A stretch of DNA of 64,000 bases from Strongylocentrotus purpuratus (lineage: Eukaryota; Echinodermata; Echinoidea; Camarodonta; Strongylocentrotidae): assembly GCF_000002235.5 (NCBI RefSeq), contig NW_022145599.1, positions 4,238,905 to 4,302,904 on the forward strand, in the 5' to 3' direction. The notes under the pieces are model-generated. The model was not told the DNA's origin. It made no database searches and worked only from the letters and a program-made list of their open reading frames with translations. Position numbers and translations under genes: made by a program. Each line of letters begins with the position of its first letter. Position 1 is the stretch's first letter. Shown here one piece after another: positions 1 through 10,754 of this stretch.

Positions 1-161
1 CCACTTCGATCTGCCAGGTCTTCCAAGCAGATAAGACTGATATTATGCCAATGCTGGCATTAAAGGCTAAATTGTATTTTCGAAATTCTTTAGGAATATT
101 TAACCAGTCACATATCTTTTTCACTTCAATAATAATGGTAATGGAAAAGAAATATAACTAC

Positions 162-710
162 CTGTTTAGTATCCAGTATAAAGTAGCCAGTTGAAGAAAG
201 GTTTGCTGGAGAGGAAGGTGTTACATTGTGCACCGACTGTGTTGCAACCCGTAAACCAATCGCCACATCGTCTACACTCTCTACATGTGGCACAACATCA
301 CCTTCTCTTCCTTCTGTTCGTGCTCCGCCAGCACCTGCACCCCCTTCGTCTGGTATCTCACCTTCAGATTCATCCGTTTCTCCTGATGATCCCCAAGCAC
401 CTACACCCTTTACACCTTCCTCTTCCTCCTGTATCACAGCATCATCATCCCCATCCTCTGGTATCAGAACATCATCTCTAGCTCCCTCTCCTCCCTTATT
501 TAGCTTTTCCTCGTGGTGGAAACGGGTTAGGGTGTCGCCTTCGGAGCTGGACAGATTATTGACTACCTTGATCACACCGTTAAAGGTGAATCGTCTGGAA
601 GGGGGGTAAGCTTGGGAGACATCGTGGTGGGTTTCATAGAGGAGGCAGAAGAGAAGGAAACACGTCACTGCGGAGTAGATACACACCAGCAGGTATGCGG
701 TCTCTTTCCT
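162..710 (-). CDS. GT29 sialyltransferase (ST6GALNAC-like), copy A, N-terminal exon only
   Basis: This is the exon coding the membrane anchor and stem of a type II Golgi sialyltransferase. It has 183 codons, from acceptor CTCCCTCCCAG|AGG to donor ACTAAACAG|GTAGTT, phase 0 at both ends. A basic start (RKE) precedes a ~20-residue hydrophobic helix (AYLLVCIYSAV..LLFCLLYE). Then comes a long acidic, Gly-rich stem with DGDDD and EEEE runs, ending GYFILDTKQ. The exons with the catalytic motifs lie to the left of the window. The reading frame has a stop just upstream of the acceptor and no ATG, so the start codon must come from another exon. Copy A shares a nine-codon stem insertion (GVIKVVNN region) with copy C, but its distal stem (VPHVESVDDVAIGLRV) differs from all other copies. 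Identity rests on the complete copies B-D. Confidence 0.85.
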
Positions 711-1130
711 CTGGGAGGGAGAAATGCAGGGGACATGTTTAGATGAAATCCCTCCCCACAATATTTAACGAACTGAAAGAGTTATATCATGAAAATATAC
801 CAGATGGAAGCTGATTGAAGGAAACAAAAAACAACAAAAAATACGAGGGTGAAAAGCAAAATGAAAAAAAGGAAGAAGAATTAGTTATTATTAAGCGATT
901 TTCGTAATGTAACAAAACTTAATGCATAAGTCTTCATGCCTCGATTATTACATTTACCTAATACAATCAATTGTATCTAAATAGTCAGAAAGCGAATTGC
1001 ATACATTTTTTGTTGCTGTTATAAAAAGCATTACGAATTCCCCTTTCTAGCAACATCTAATGTATGCAGTTCGCATCATGTAAACATGTACACATGTAAA
1101 CATTACGTATCTATATGGATAATAAAACAG
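711..1130. other. Upstream flank of copy A exon 1
   Basis: No coding sequence is recognised. The stretch is AT-rich and conserved in all four units. Positions 893-1018 hold a segment that also occurs at 60815-60945, upstream of the first visible transporter exon. Confidence 0.6.
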
Positions 1131-2008
1131 TGAATGAATGAATAATGGAATGAATGAATAAATGAATGAATGAATGAATGAATGAATGAATGGATGTTTG
1201 AATGAACGAATGAATGAATGAATGATGGAATGAATGATGGAATGAATGATTGAATGAATGAATGAATGAATCAATGAATGAATGAATGGATGATGGAATG
1301 AATGAATGAATGAATGAATAAATGAATGGATGATGGAATAAATGAATGAATGAATGGATGATGGAATGAATGAATGAATGATTGAATGAATGAATGAATG
1401 GATGATGGAATGAATGAATGAATGAATGAATGAATGAATGAATAAATGATGGAATGATGATGGAATGAATGAATGAATGAATGAATGGATGATGGAATGA
1501 ATGATGGAATGAATGATTGAATGAATTAATGAATGAGTGAATGAATGAATGATGGAATGAATGAATGAATGAATGAATGAATGAATGAATGGATGATGGA
1601 ATGAATGAATGAACGAATGAATAATGGAATGAATGATGGAATGAATGATTGATTGAATGAATGAATGAATGAATGAATGGATGATGGAATGAATGAATGA
1701 ATGATTGAATGAATGAATGAATGGATGGATGATGGAATGAATTAATGATTGAATGAATGAATGAATGAATGAATGGATGATGGAATGAATGAATGAATGA
1801 ATGAATGATGGAATGAATAATTGAATGAATGAATGAATGAATGAATGATGGAATGAATGATTGAATGAATGAATGAATGGTGGAATGAATGATTGAATGA
1901 ATGATTGAATGAATGAATGAATTAACGAATGTTTGATTGAATGTATGTTTGAATGATTGATCGGATGAATGATTGAATGAACGAGTAAATGAAAGAATGA
2001 ATGATTCC
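1131..2008. repeat. (GAAT)n satellite array, copy A
   Basis: About 880 bp of GAAT tetranucleotides with regular variants (GGAT, GATT, GATGGAAT), giving a loose higher-order pattern. It opens long artefactual frames of Phe-Ile-His-Ser on the minus strand. It lies upstream of the sialyltransferase exon 1, so in a 5' intron or flank. Confidence 0.95.
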
Positions 2009-3464
2009 ACGAATCATATTCCATACTATACTTCCTTTAAAAAAAAAAATTATATTTTATGAATCAAATCAATTGTGCCATTGTAGCATGACATGAATGT
2101 TCAACCCCATATACGTAGATAAGCATATTCCATCGACCGCACTCAAAATACAGAAGGAATCAAATATTTTGATGAAAAAGGAAAAAAAAGAGAATCTAAG
2201 GGAAAAGTAGAGCAGCATAGAAGAGAAGGAAAGGTGAAAATTATTAAGCACCAATAGATGAAAATAAAGAAATTAGGACATTTTTATCTCCATTACACTG
2301 GCCCAAATAAGGAATATGTAAAAATAGAAGCAGCTTATTTTGAATAATATAGAAGATAATGCTTCTGTATAAAGAGAAAAAAAACCGGAGTAATAGTTGC
2401 AAACTTCTAAACCGACCAACCTTTCACACAATCACAATTCTTAAATGATAAAAGAAAATCACTTATTTACCTCCATCGCATCGTGGTGTATAGAGTGTAT
2501 TCAGTAAAATGTATTATTCCGATGAAATTCTTAGCTTGATCCTTGCACCTACATTAATGAAGGCAGCATATATCACAAGCATCAATAGTTGCACGATTTA
2601 TCACAGGGGGCTACTTACAAGAGAGGCAATATAATTGTGACCAAAACGGTGACACGCCCACGAGAACAAAGATAATAACCATCAGGAACAAAAATAATAT
2701 TTGTATCTCTAGAAAGAATGAATAATGAATTCATGAGAGAAGCACGTCACACGTACACCTTCCAACTTTAGGATAAACAGGGATTCTATTGATTGAATAT
2801 ACTTCATTCAAGGTTGTTTTGCATTCGCAACGCTTCGTACAATCAAAGGGGTGTCGGCAATGATTGGGGAGACGTGGAAGATGTTTTTTCTCATAATAAA
2901 CTAGCACTTACAACAAGAACCTAGTTCATCAATTACACTAAGTTCACTTGATGTCTAGCTTCTAAGTACAAACGAGATATATCTGGTGATCCTAAATTAA
3001 ATGTCGAAAATTTAAACACAAATTTCAGTTAGTTTAGAATCGACCCAGTGTATGTAAAAGACCTTTTCTTTCAAACAAGTAGACCTCAGACTGACTTCCT
3101 CTGTTGAACACGATTCAAAAAAAAAAAAAAAAGTTTGAACCCAAAATTTACCAGCGTTAGCTTTAAAATTTGACAGAATACAACAAAAAACTCAGTTAAA
3201 TATTGGTGTCTCTTCATACTTATCATCGTAGTTTGTAAGTCGTCATAGAACCAAACATTTACATAATTATGCTATAATTACGACGCAGGAAAGTCGAAGG
3301 GTCATTACTGTGTTGGCTGCCATCGGACATTTGATCTTCTATCAATGAACAATAATTGTGTAATTGCATATTTGATTTTATGAATTAGATCAATATTAAA
3401 TACAACTTGTGACCAAATCAGGTCTCCAAGATACAACTATACTTCACTTGTTTTTTCATCTCAG
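2009..3464. other. Unit spacer, copy A
   Basis: Non-coding as far as I can tell, and conserved between units. A short hydrophobic minus-strand frame near 2630-2720, ending at a GTAAGT, is kept in all units, but joining it to sialyltransferase exon 1 would create a TAG stop. I do not call it a gene. Confidence 0.5.
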
Positions 3465-3594
3465 CTTGGCAAAACAACTCGCACTATGCGGAAGGTCAAA
3501 TACAACAAAAAGAAAACGCCCAGAGATGATTGTGAAATGGAGTCTGCAGTTCCCATGCATATACCCTCATCTTTCACTGGAATTATATTCATAT
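3465..3594 (+). other. Exon-like 130-nt segment, copy A
   Basis: A pyrimidine-rich acceptor (TTTTTTCATCTCAG) and a strong donor (CATAT|GTAAGTTT) enclose 130 nt that are conserved in all four units. Two frames are open across it here. No family is recognised and no partner exon was found, so it may be a real exon of an unknown plus-strand transcript or a chance arrangement. Confidence 0.25.
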
Positions 3595-3611
3595 GTAAGT
3601 TTACGATCTCT

Positions 3612-3905
3612 CCCCCTGTTACACCCACAAATGTAATAATGCCCTCAAATGTAATAACGCCCTCAAATGTAATAACACTTTACCCACAAATGTAACAACA
3701 CCCACAAATGTAATAACACTTTACCCACAAATGTAATAATTTCACCCACAAATGTAATAACCACTTTACCCACAAATGTAATAATTTTGAATCACCCACA
3801 AATGTAATAATGACTTTACCCACAAATGTAAAAAATTTGAAGTGATATTTTGAATCACCCATAAATGTAATAATGACTTTACCCACTAATGTAATAAATT
3901 TAAAG
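3612..3905. repeat. Minisatellite ACCCACAAATGTAATAA, copy A only
   Basis: Tandem copies of a ~17-bp core (CCCACAAATGTAATAA) separated by short variable linkers such as CACTTT and TTTGAAT. It sits where units B, C and D have TC and TA microsatellites. Confidence 0.85.
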
Positions 3906-3919
3906 GGATATTTTATCGA

Positions 3920-4495
3920 ATTTAAAACTAAAACCCTGTAATAAAGCATGGATATAGCGCGCAGTCTTTGCTCCAGACCCGGTTATTTCATAAAAAATTA
4001 AAAAATCTTCAAAACTAAGACCCCACCATCTTCCAAACTAAGACCGGTAATAAAGCATGGGTTTAGAGCGTAGTTTTTCTTCAGACCCGGTTATTTCAAA
4101 ACTTTTTTAAAAATCTTCAAAACTAAGACCCCATCATCTTATTCCTGTGGAAGGATATAAGTATTGAGCGTAGTCTTTCCTCCAGACCCGGTTTTTCAAA
4201 AGTTAAAAAACAAACAAAAAACAAAACAAAACAAAACAAAACAACAAAAAAACCTCTTAAACTAAGACACCTCCATCTTCCAAATTAAAACCCGGTAATA
4301 AAGCATGGGATTAGAACGTAGTCTTTACTTCAGACTCGGTTATTAAAAAAAAAAAAATCTTCAAACTAAGACCTCACCATCTCATTCCTGTGGAATAACA
4401 TGGGTATAGAGAGTAGTCTTTCCTCCAGACCCGGTTATTTCAAAGGAAATAGAAATTTAAACAAATCTTCGAAACTAAGACCCACCATCTTATTC
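3920..4495. repeat. ~115-bp tandem repeat, copy A only
   Basis: Four to five diverged monomers with the landmarks AAACTAAGACC, CACCATCTT, AAAGCATGG, TAGTCTTTCCTCCAG and ACCCGGTTATTTC. Together with the preceding minisatellite it replaces about 2.2 kb found in unit B (15.79-17.97 kb). Confidence 0.8.
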
Positions 4496-5516
4496 TTTTT
4501 TTTTCATTTTAAAAATAAATTACATTATTACATATATGGACACAACTATTATTTGGTTCTGTTACCGTCTGTATATTAATGAAACAACCTCTTCATTCGT
4601 TTGGAATAAAATACTTTCTATCTTACAAAATCTATGTATCCGTCATTGCATTACTATAAAACCATAACCTCTGCAATTTACTCACATTGATTGAGAGAGT
4701 ATATAGATATTTTATCAGTCAAAGGGTTCTGCAATCGTTCATTCAAAGGATCTTTTATTTATTTTGAGGTCCCACTGTATGTATTTGACCTAGAATGATT
4801 TTTAAAATTCATAACTTGTTTTATCCTTCATCAGATTTTACTCAACTTCCACTCATCCATATTTCTCTCATTTTTTCTGATTTTATTAATCCAACTTAAT
4901 ATCAGGGTGGATGTCCCCTGCATGTATACATGAACATATAATTGAAAATTGAATTTCACAATTGAAATGGATGCAAATGACATATATCAACATATCAAAA
5001 GGTGCATAGACATGTATACAATAAACTGAAAATTCTTCAATCAAGGACTTAACGATGTCCAGGTATGGCCCAAAAACGAGCAGAATAATTTCAGTTAGTA
5101 CGAGCTTAGTTAAAGGTGCATATGGTTTAAACATATATGCAATATATGTTCCAAATATAAATAGTAACATTCTTTAACCATCATTGTTGGTTGGTACAGC
5201 TCAAAAGCTGAATTTATTCAATTTACACCAAGTTCATCTGTATCAAAATCACAACAGTATTTGGTAAAAACAACATCGAAATAGCCAAGCATTTGATATC
5301 AAATAAGAAATAATTCCCTTTATTAATGAATAACTAAAAACTAATTTTCTCAATTCATAAATGAGAATTAATTTCCCTATTACTAAAATAGGAATTAATT
5401 CTCGCGATTAACAATTTATCATCATCAGTTATAAAAAGTCAGCATTTTCCATCTAATTAGGGGGGAATGCCATATTATGGGACAATTCCCTCCCAGGGGC
5501 AGATGTTTTAAAGGGT

Positions 5517-5518
<2 letters not shown>
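4496..5518. other. Unit spacer, copy A
   Basis: AT-rich spacer alignable to 17.97-18.74 kb. A 94-codon minus-strand frame at 4886-5170 is open in units A and B but not kept in C and D, so I take it as non-coding. An inverted AATTAATT-rich stretch lies near 5330-5420. Confidence 0.5.

Positions 5519-5549
<31 letters not shown>
5519..5549. repeat. (TC)n microsatellite, copy A
   Basis: About 15 TC dinucleotides. The equivalent tract is longer in B, C and D (77-124 bp). Confidence 0.95.
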
Positions 5550-5550
<1 letters not shown>

Positions 5551-5724
5551 ATGTGTTGCCAAGGGCAGGTCCACACACCACAGCCCTCTTTGTTTCTTTC
5601 TTTCTCCGTCCCTCTTTATCTTTATCCTTCTTCTTCATTATGCCATAATTATGATCTATCCCCTATTAAGTCTGACACCACCCTAATTCTTTTTCTAACT
5701 TTTCCATGCAATATGTGGCGTAAA

Positions 5725-5815
5725 ACAAAATAAATCATGACTGATGAAGAGTCAGCAGATATGTGATTTTTTCCACAGAACCTCGCTATATTGGTAATCT
5801 GACGTCGAGCAAATA
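5725..5815 (-). pseudogene. Relic of the SLC5 transporter 3' flank, copy A
   Basis: This stretch aligns with 46537-46645, the sequence just 3' of the transporter stop codon. Shared words include AAAATAAATCAT, AGATATGTGATTT, CCTCGCT and GGTAATCTGACGTC. The AATAAA signal of the intact flank reads AAAAAA here. No transporter coding sequence is present. Confidence 0.75.
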
Positions 5816-5897
5816 CTGTTACGATATGCGATATCCGAATATCCGGTATCCGTCGTAGTTGAATAGATAACATATCTACCATAACAAACCAGTAATA

Positions 5898-6760
5898 TAT
5901 TGCCTAACACCCCTGAGCCTCTGGGGGCTCCGCCTCCTGGACCGCACGCCAATTCGTGACTGCCAGTGTCACAAATAAGGTTATAAAATTATGCTCATCT
6001 GACGATAAATTGATGTATAAACTTCTAAGCTTCTGAGGGCTCCGCATCCTGAACCCAAAAACAAATTTGTTTCCTGCCAGTGTCACAAATAAGGTATAGA
6101 AATAATGCTTATCTGACAGTAATTTATTCCCCAAAACTCCTGAGCTTCCTTGGGCTCCGCCCCCTGGACCCCAAGCCAATTCGTGTCCTGCCAGTGTCAC
6201 AAATAAGGTATAGAAATATGCTCATCTGACGGCTATTTATTGCCAAAAACCCCCGAGCTTCCGGGGGTCTCCGCCCCCTGGACCCCACGCCAATTCGTGA
6301 CCTGTCAGTTTCACAAATAAGGTATAAAATATGCTCATCTGAAGAGAATTTAATGTATAAAAACCCCTGTGCTTCTGGGGGCTCTGCCCCTGGACCGAAC
6401 ACCAATTTGTGTCCTGCCAGTGTCACAAATAGATATAAAAATATGCTCATCTGACCGTTATTTATTGTCCAAAACCCCTGAGCTTCCGGGGGCTCCGCCC
6501 CAGACCCCACATCAATTCGCAATCTGCCAGTGTCACAAATAAGGTATAAAATATGCACATCTGACAATAATTTGATGTATAAAACCCCTGAGCTTCTGGG
6601 GGCTCTGCCCACTGGACCCAACACCAATTCGTGTCCTGCCAGTGTCACAAATAAGATATAACATTATGCTCATCTGACCGTTATGTATTGCCCAAAACCC
6701 CTGAACTTCCGGGAGCTCCGCCCCTGGACCTCACGCCAATTCGTGACCTGCCAATTAGTG
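5898..6760. repeat. 112-bp satellite, seven full monomers and a partial, copy A
   Basis: Each monomer joins a GC-rich self-complementary part (CCCCTGAGCTTCCGGGGG, CTCCGCCCC) to an AT-rich part (TGCCAGTGTCACAAATAAGG, ATATGCTCATCTGACG). The word CAGTGTCACAAATA recurs about every 112 bp. Units B and C carry the same number of monomers. Confidence 0.95.
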
Positions 6761-7529
6761 CTCACTACCCTCCCCCCCCCCCCCCTCCCACTGAGCGAAA
6801 TATTGGCCGGCACGATTTTCAAATTTTAGCGCACTAAACTTCAAATTGATTTCAAATTTGGGCCCCCACCCCTAAGAAATCCTTGACCCCCGCCTGACGG
6901 GCCAAGCTGTTATGCTTATGCTTTGGGATAGGGGTGTGGCCTTGAGGCACCTGTAAACAAAACTCGATAGCCCGTCTCATACTTTTTTATTACTAATAGT
7001 AGTAATAAAAATAATAATAAAAGATAACGGTGATAACAATCATCTCAATCAATTATCAAGAAACTAATGACTTACATAAATACCATAAATTTCTTTCCAC
7101 AAAAACTATAATTAGCGGTTGAACTATTTGATGACTGTATCAAGCTAACAGCACTTCTCAGATCAAATAACTTGATATTCATATCAATTTTTGTTTACAA
7201 TTCCATAATACAATTTAAAAACTTGTTAACGGATGGGACTTGTCTTGGACTTGCTCATAATCTTCTGATCATAATACATTGTCAACGCTCAGTATACAAT
7301 GAGGGAGGGGGGCTTTAATCTGAACAAAAATACCAATCGGAAATGGAGTTTTTATATATTTTTCTTCTTTATTTGACTTCATTTTCAATTCTTTATACAC
7401 ACTTTCTACATGGCATCGCTTCAGGAAACTATCATACCTTTACAAGTTCACCGATATTCCATCGAAATACATGCTTTTTGAATATGACGGTTTGGTGAAA
7501 AAGTGTAATAATTAACATTATATTAACAA
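6761..7529. other. Unit spacer, copy A
   Basis: A poly-C run near 6772-6786, then AT-rich spacer conserved in later units. No coding sequence or RNA gene recognised. Confidence 0.5.
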
Positions 7530-7815
7530 TAATTATAGCAATATTTACATAGCGCTTGATACGCCTATTATGTTTCTAAGCGCTGTAGTTACAGGTATCA
7601 CACAGTCATGCATTATAACCCAGATACCGTGATAATATTTAAGGCGCTCTGGCATTCGATGAGTATCTTCCCATCGGCCATTGCATCACTGATGAAGGAT
7701 GGCAATGTTGATTGATATCATGCCAAAGGACGTTTAACTTAATGCCGGGCTAGGATTCGAATGGTCAACCCTGGATTGAGAGTCAAGTGAATAAACCACG
7801 TCATCTCCGGCTTGA
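7530..7815 (-). mobile_element. tRNA-derived SINE, unit copy A/B
   Basis: On the minus strand a tRNA-like head with a B-box-like ATTCGAATCCTAGCCC is followed by a body (GTCCTTTGGCATGATATCAA, ACATTGCCACC, CAGGTGATG). It ends in AGCGCTGTGTAAATATTGC. The body matches the SINE at 46248-46535, so both belong to one family. Fixed at the same place in every unit. Confidence 0.75.
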
Positions 7816-8667
7816 AGAACCTCCTCTCAAACAAAGCAGGTTTTTGCATTTTTGTTTATATACATACAATTTAATTACTAAAAGGACGGGGAGAGTGCTG
7901 GCTCGGGGGGGGGGGGGGGAGGGGGTGGAGAGACGTGCCCCCAAAATCTTTTCCAAGATCGGTTGAACTTTTTTAGACCCCTCCCCAGGAGGTCGATCAA
8001 TTACATGTATTTGCCCTCCCCCCCCCCCAAAAAAAAAAAAAAACATCAAACTTTGGCTACGGCCCCTGCTTATAGCTATAGTAAAAATAAACCGATTCCG
8101 AAATTGGAGGACAGTGGCAACCACCCACGTGGATCAACACCTCTGCTAGAGTAGAACACATATTTACCTGTAAAAGAATATTATAGGTAACTTTCGGGGC
8201 TACATGAAGAATTGACCAACTGAATTTGGCACTTCATAAAAGAAAAGAAAATATCAGGAATTAAATTTCTGGCCAATTTTGATTTTTTTTTTTTTTCTTT
8301 TTCTTTTTCTCCAGAGATTTTGCTAAAAGTACTCAATATTAAACAAACAAATCAGTATCTTCCCTTATTTTTTTTAAAACTCACGTGCTTGATATTTCCT
8401 TATGGTTACATTGCGTATAATAGTCCATTACAAAGATAAATTTCGATGTTGAATCAATACATGCATTTACCTATAAAAATTACAAACAAGACAACGTGAT
8501 AGTATAAGTATATAAAGTATTATCGGAAAGCAGGTTTCCCTAAACATAAAAATTATGCTGGGGCAAAACTTCTTCATGACTGCTCCGGACAGAAGGAGCA
8601 CATGACTAAACTCGCTGTCACACCGTCTCGCATATACATATCTCTGTGGCGATGTGAACATTGTAAC
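7816..8667. other. 3' flank of sialyltransferase copy B
   Basis: Contains a poly-G run (7905-7925) and a poly-C/poly-A run (8020-8043) bounding a ~140-bp block typical of a dispersed repeat, then AT-rich sequence. The part nearest 8667 should hold the 3'UTR of copy B; no clear AATAAA was noted. Confidence 0.5.
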
Positions 8668-10480
8668 TCATCCTTTCTTGCTTTTCAAAGTCTTTCCTAA
8701 TGTGTTTTTATATTTCTTCAAATAGTATGAACCGACGCGTCCGGATGCTTCTGAGCCATTCCACGATGGATAGCGAAAAGTGATGTTGTGAACGGTAGAC
8801 CATCGTGCGAACATCGCATGCTCTGTCAAAAACTTGTGGCCTCTTTTTAAATTCATCTCCGATTTTTGGACGAAGAAACACTCGCTCCTTTTCTTAGGTT
8901 CGTAGTAGTGATAGGGGACCTTTGCCTTTGGATTTTTCCTGAAAGGAGAAGAAAATGACGAGGAATGGTAGGATGAGAAAACGGATGTCATAAAATCAGT
9001 AGAGACATGAAACCGTCGGCTGTTCGCTATATAGAAGGGTGTTAGATCTATGTTTTGTCATAACGCCCCTCTGAGCAGCCAATGATTAGATTCAACAGTT
9101 TCACATCACAATCTTCCAAATCATGGATTTATGTTCTCATAGGCCTTTCTGGTCTGTACATCGAGTATAGACTTGCATCTACTCAGGAACTTAAAATCCT
9201 ACATGTAGGCCAGTCAGAACCTCTTCATTTCATGCATTTATTTACATTGCGTTATTACGTACGCTAATACATTAGAGCCTGATGTCAAGACAAATGGGTG
9301 CATAATAATTACGCCCCAATGGGAGGCGCTAGTCTTTCCAAAATCCGAAGGGTAAAAAATGACTTTATAATTTGGTTTACATCAGATCCAGTGTAAGTTT
9401 TCAGAACATTAAAGTAACTGCTTGTTGCGTATAATGCTTTTTTTTTTACTTTGAAATTCATTCAGAGGTTATTAAACAAAATAAGTGGATGCGTATACCT
9501 TACAGTAAACTAAGTCTTGTTCTTTTTTTAAATGAGGCCGTCGTATAGTATAGAGAAATATGAAATTAAAAATGATCGCAAACATACTTGCAGAAGTCAT
9601 CCCTTGATATTCCGTATACCAGCACCTTATCACAGATATCAAGAGCAAATACCATGGATACAAAGCCCGTGCTGAATTTTGTTCGCATCGCGGCTCTGAA
9701 AGGATAGAGTACACAAGAATAAGGGACAGGAAGAAGAGGAGAAGAAAAAGAAGAAAAGAACTCGCAAGATTTCTTGAGGTAAAGCCTTTTCTTTCCAGCA
9801 TTCCACGAAAGGATTATTGAGGCTCATGAGTGCATGGACTCTTAGAAGAAGAAAAATAGCCGTTTACACTCTAAAAAAATATTGGGCAAAAAATTGCCCA
9901 ATTTTTACCCAGCATATATGTGTCCAACCAACTGTTGGGTAAATTACAGATTTTGAATGATTTCCCCAGTGTTGGATAAAAAGAAAATACCAACTTTTAA
10001 CCAACAAAAATTTACCCAATCAGAAATTCACCTAACTCTCACTATAATGTGTAGCATAAGTTACACACCTAGTTGGGCAAATAAGTTGGATAAAATATAA
10101 AAGGAGAATAGTGCCGCGGCGGGACTCGAAACGCGTACCTTGTAATCCTTTAGTCCTGTGACATATCCACTCGATCCCGACACCTCTAATGAATAAACAT
10201 AACCCTATATTGTTGGATAATAATGTTGCCCGACTTACGTTTGCCCAATGACATTACCCAACCTATTTTTTACCTTTCATTGGGTAACTTCATATAGTAA
10301 ATGGTTGGGAGAAAATAACCCAATTAGCAGACAAAATTTGCCCAACTTCGATTTACCCAGTAACATCTGCCCAACCTTTTTTTTACAGTGTAGGCTAAAT
10401 CGAGTTACCGTGATTACATTGATAAATGAAAATGAATTAGGCCTAAGTCCATTCGTACTCGATCAACGGGTGAAAATAAA

Positions 10481-10533
<53 letters not shown>

Positions 10534-10539
10534 TTACTA

Positions 10540-10595
<56 letters not shown>

Positions 10596-10611
10596 TTACT
10601 ACTACTACTAT

Positions 10612-10661
<50 letters not shown>

Positions 10662-10713
10662 TAACTACTACTACTACTATTACTACTACTACTACTATTA
10701 CTACTACTACTAT

Positions 10714-10754
<41 letters not shown>

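Noticed and set aside
191..609. Plus-strand Pro/Ser-rich frames opposite exon 1 in each copy
   Set aside because: Complementary shadows of the acidic, Gly-rich stem.
1047..2024. Long minus-strand frames of Phe-Ile-His-Ser repeats (also near 13.7, 27.0 and 40.7 kb)
   Set aside because: They are readings of the GAAT array. All three frames stay open because the repeat lacks stops, and array length varies freely between units.
4886..5170. 94-codon hydrophobic minus-strand frame (also 18111-18395)
   Set aside because: Open only in units A and B, no domain, no splice context, and broken in C and D.
5904..6648. Minus-strand frames through the 112-bp satellite (AGHELVLGP repeats)
   Set aside because: Periodic reading of the satellite; frames are interrupted and differ between units.
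9472..9827. Hydrophobic 109- and 62-codon minus-strand frames over exon 3 (also at 22.8 and 36.7 kb)
   Set aside because: They overlap the true motif S exon in other frames. Only the frame with STGFVSMVFALDICD fits the flanking splice phases.
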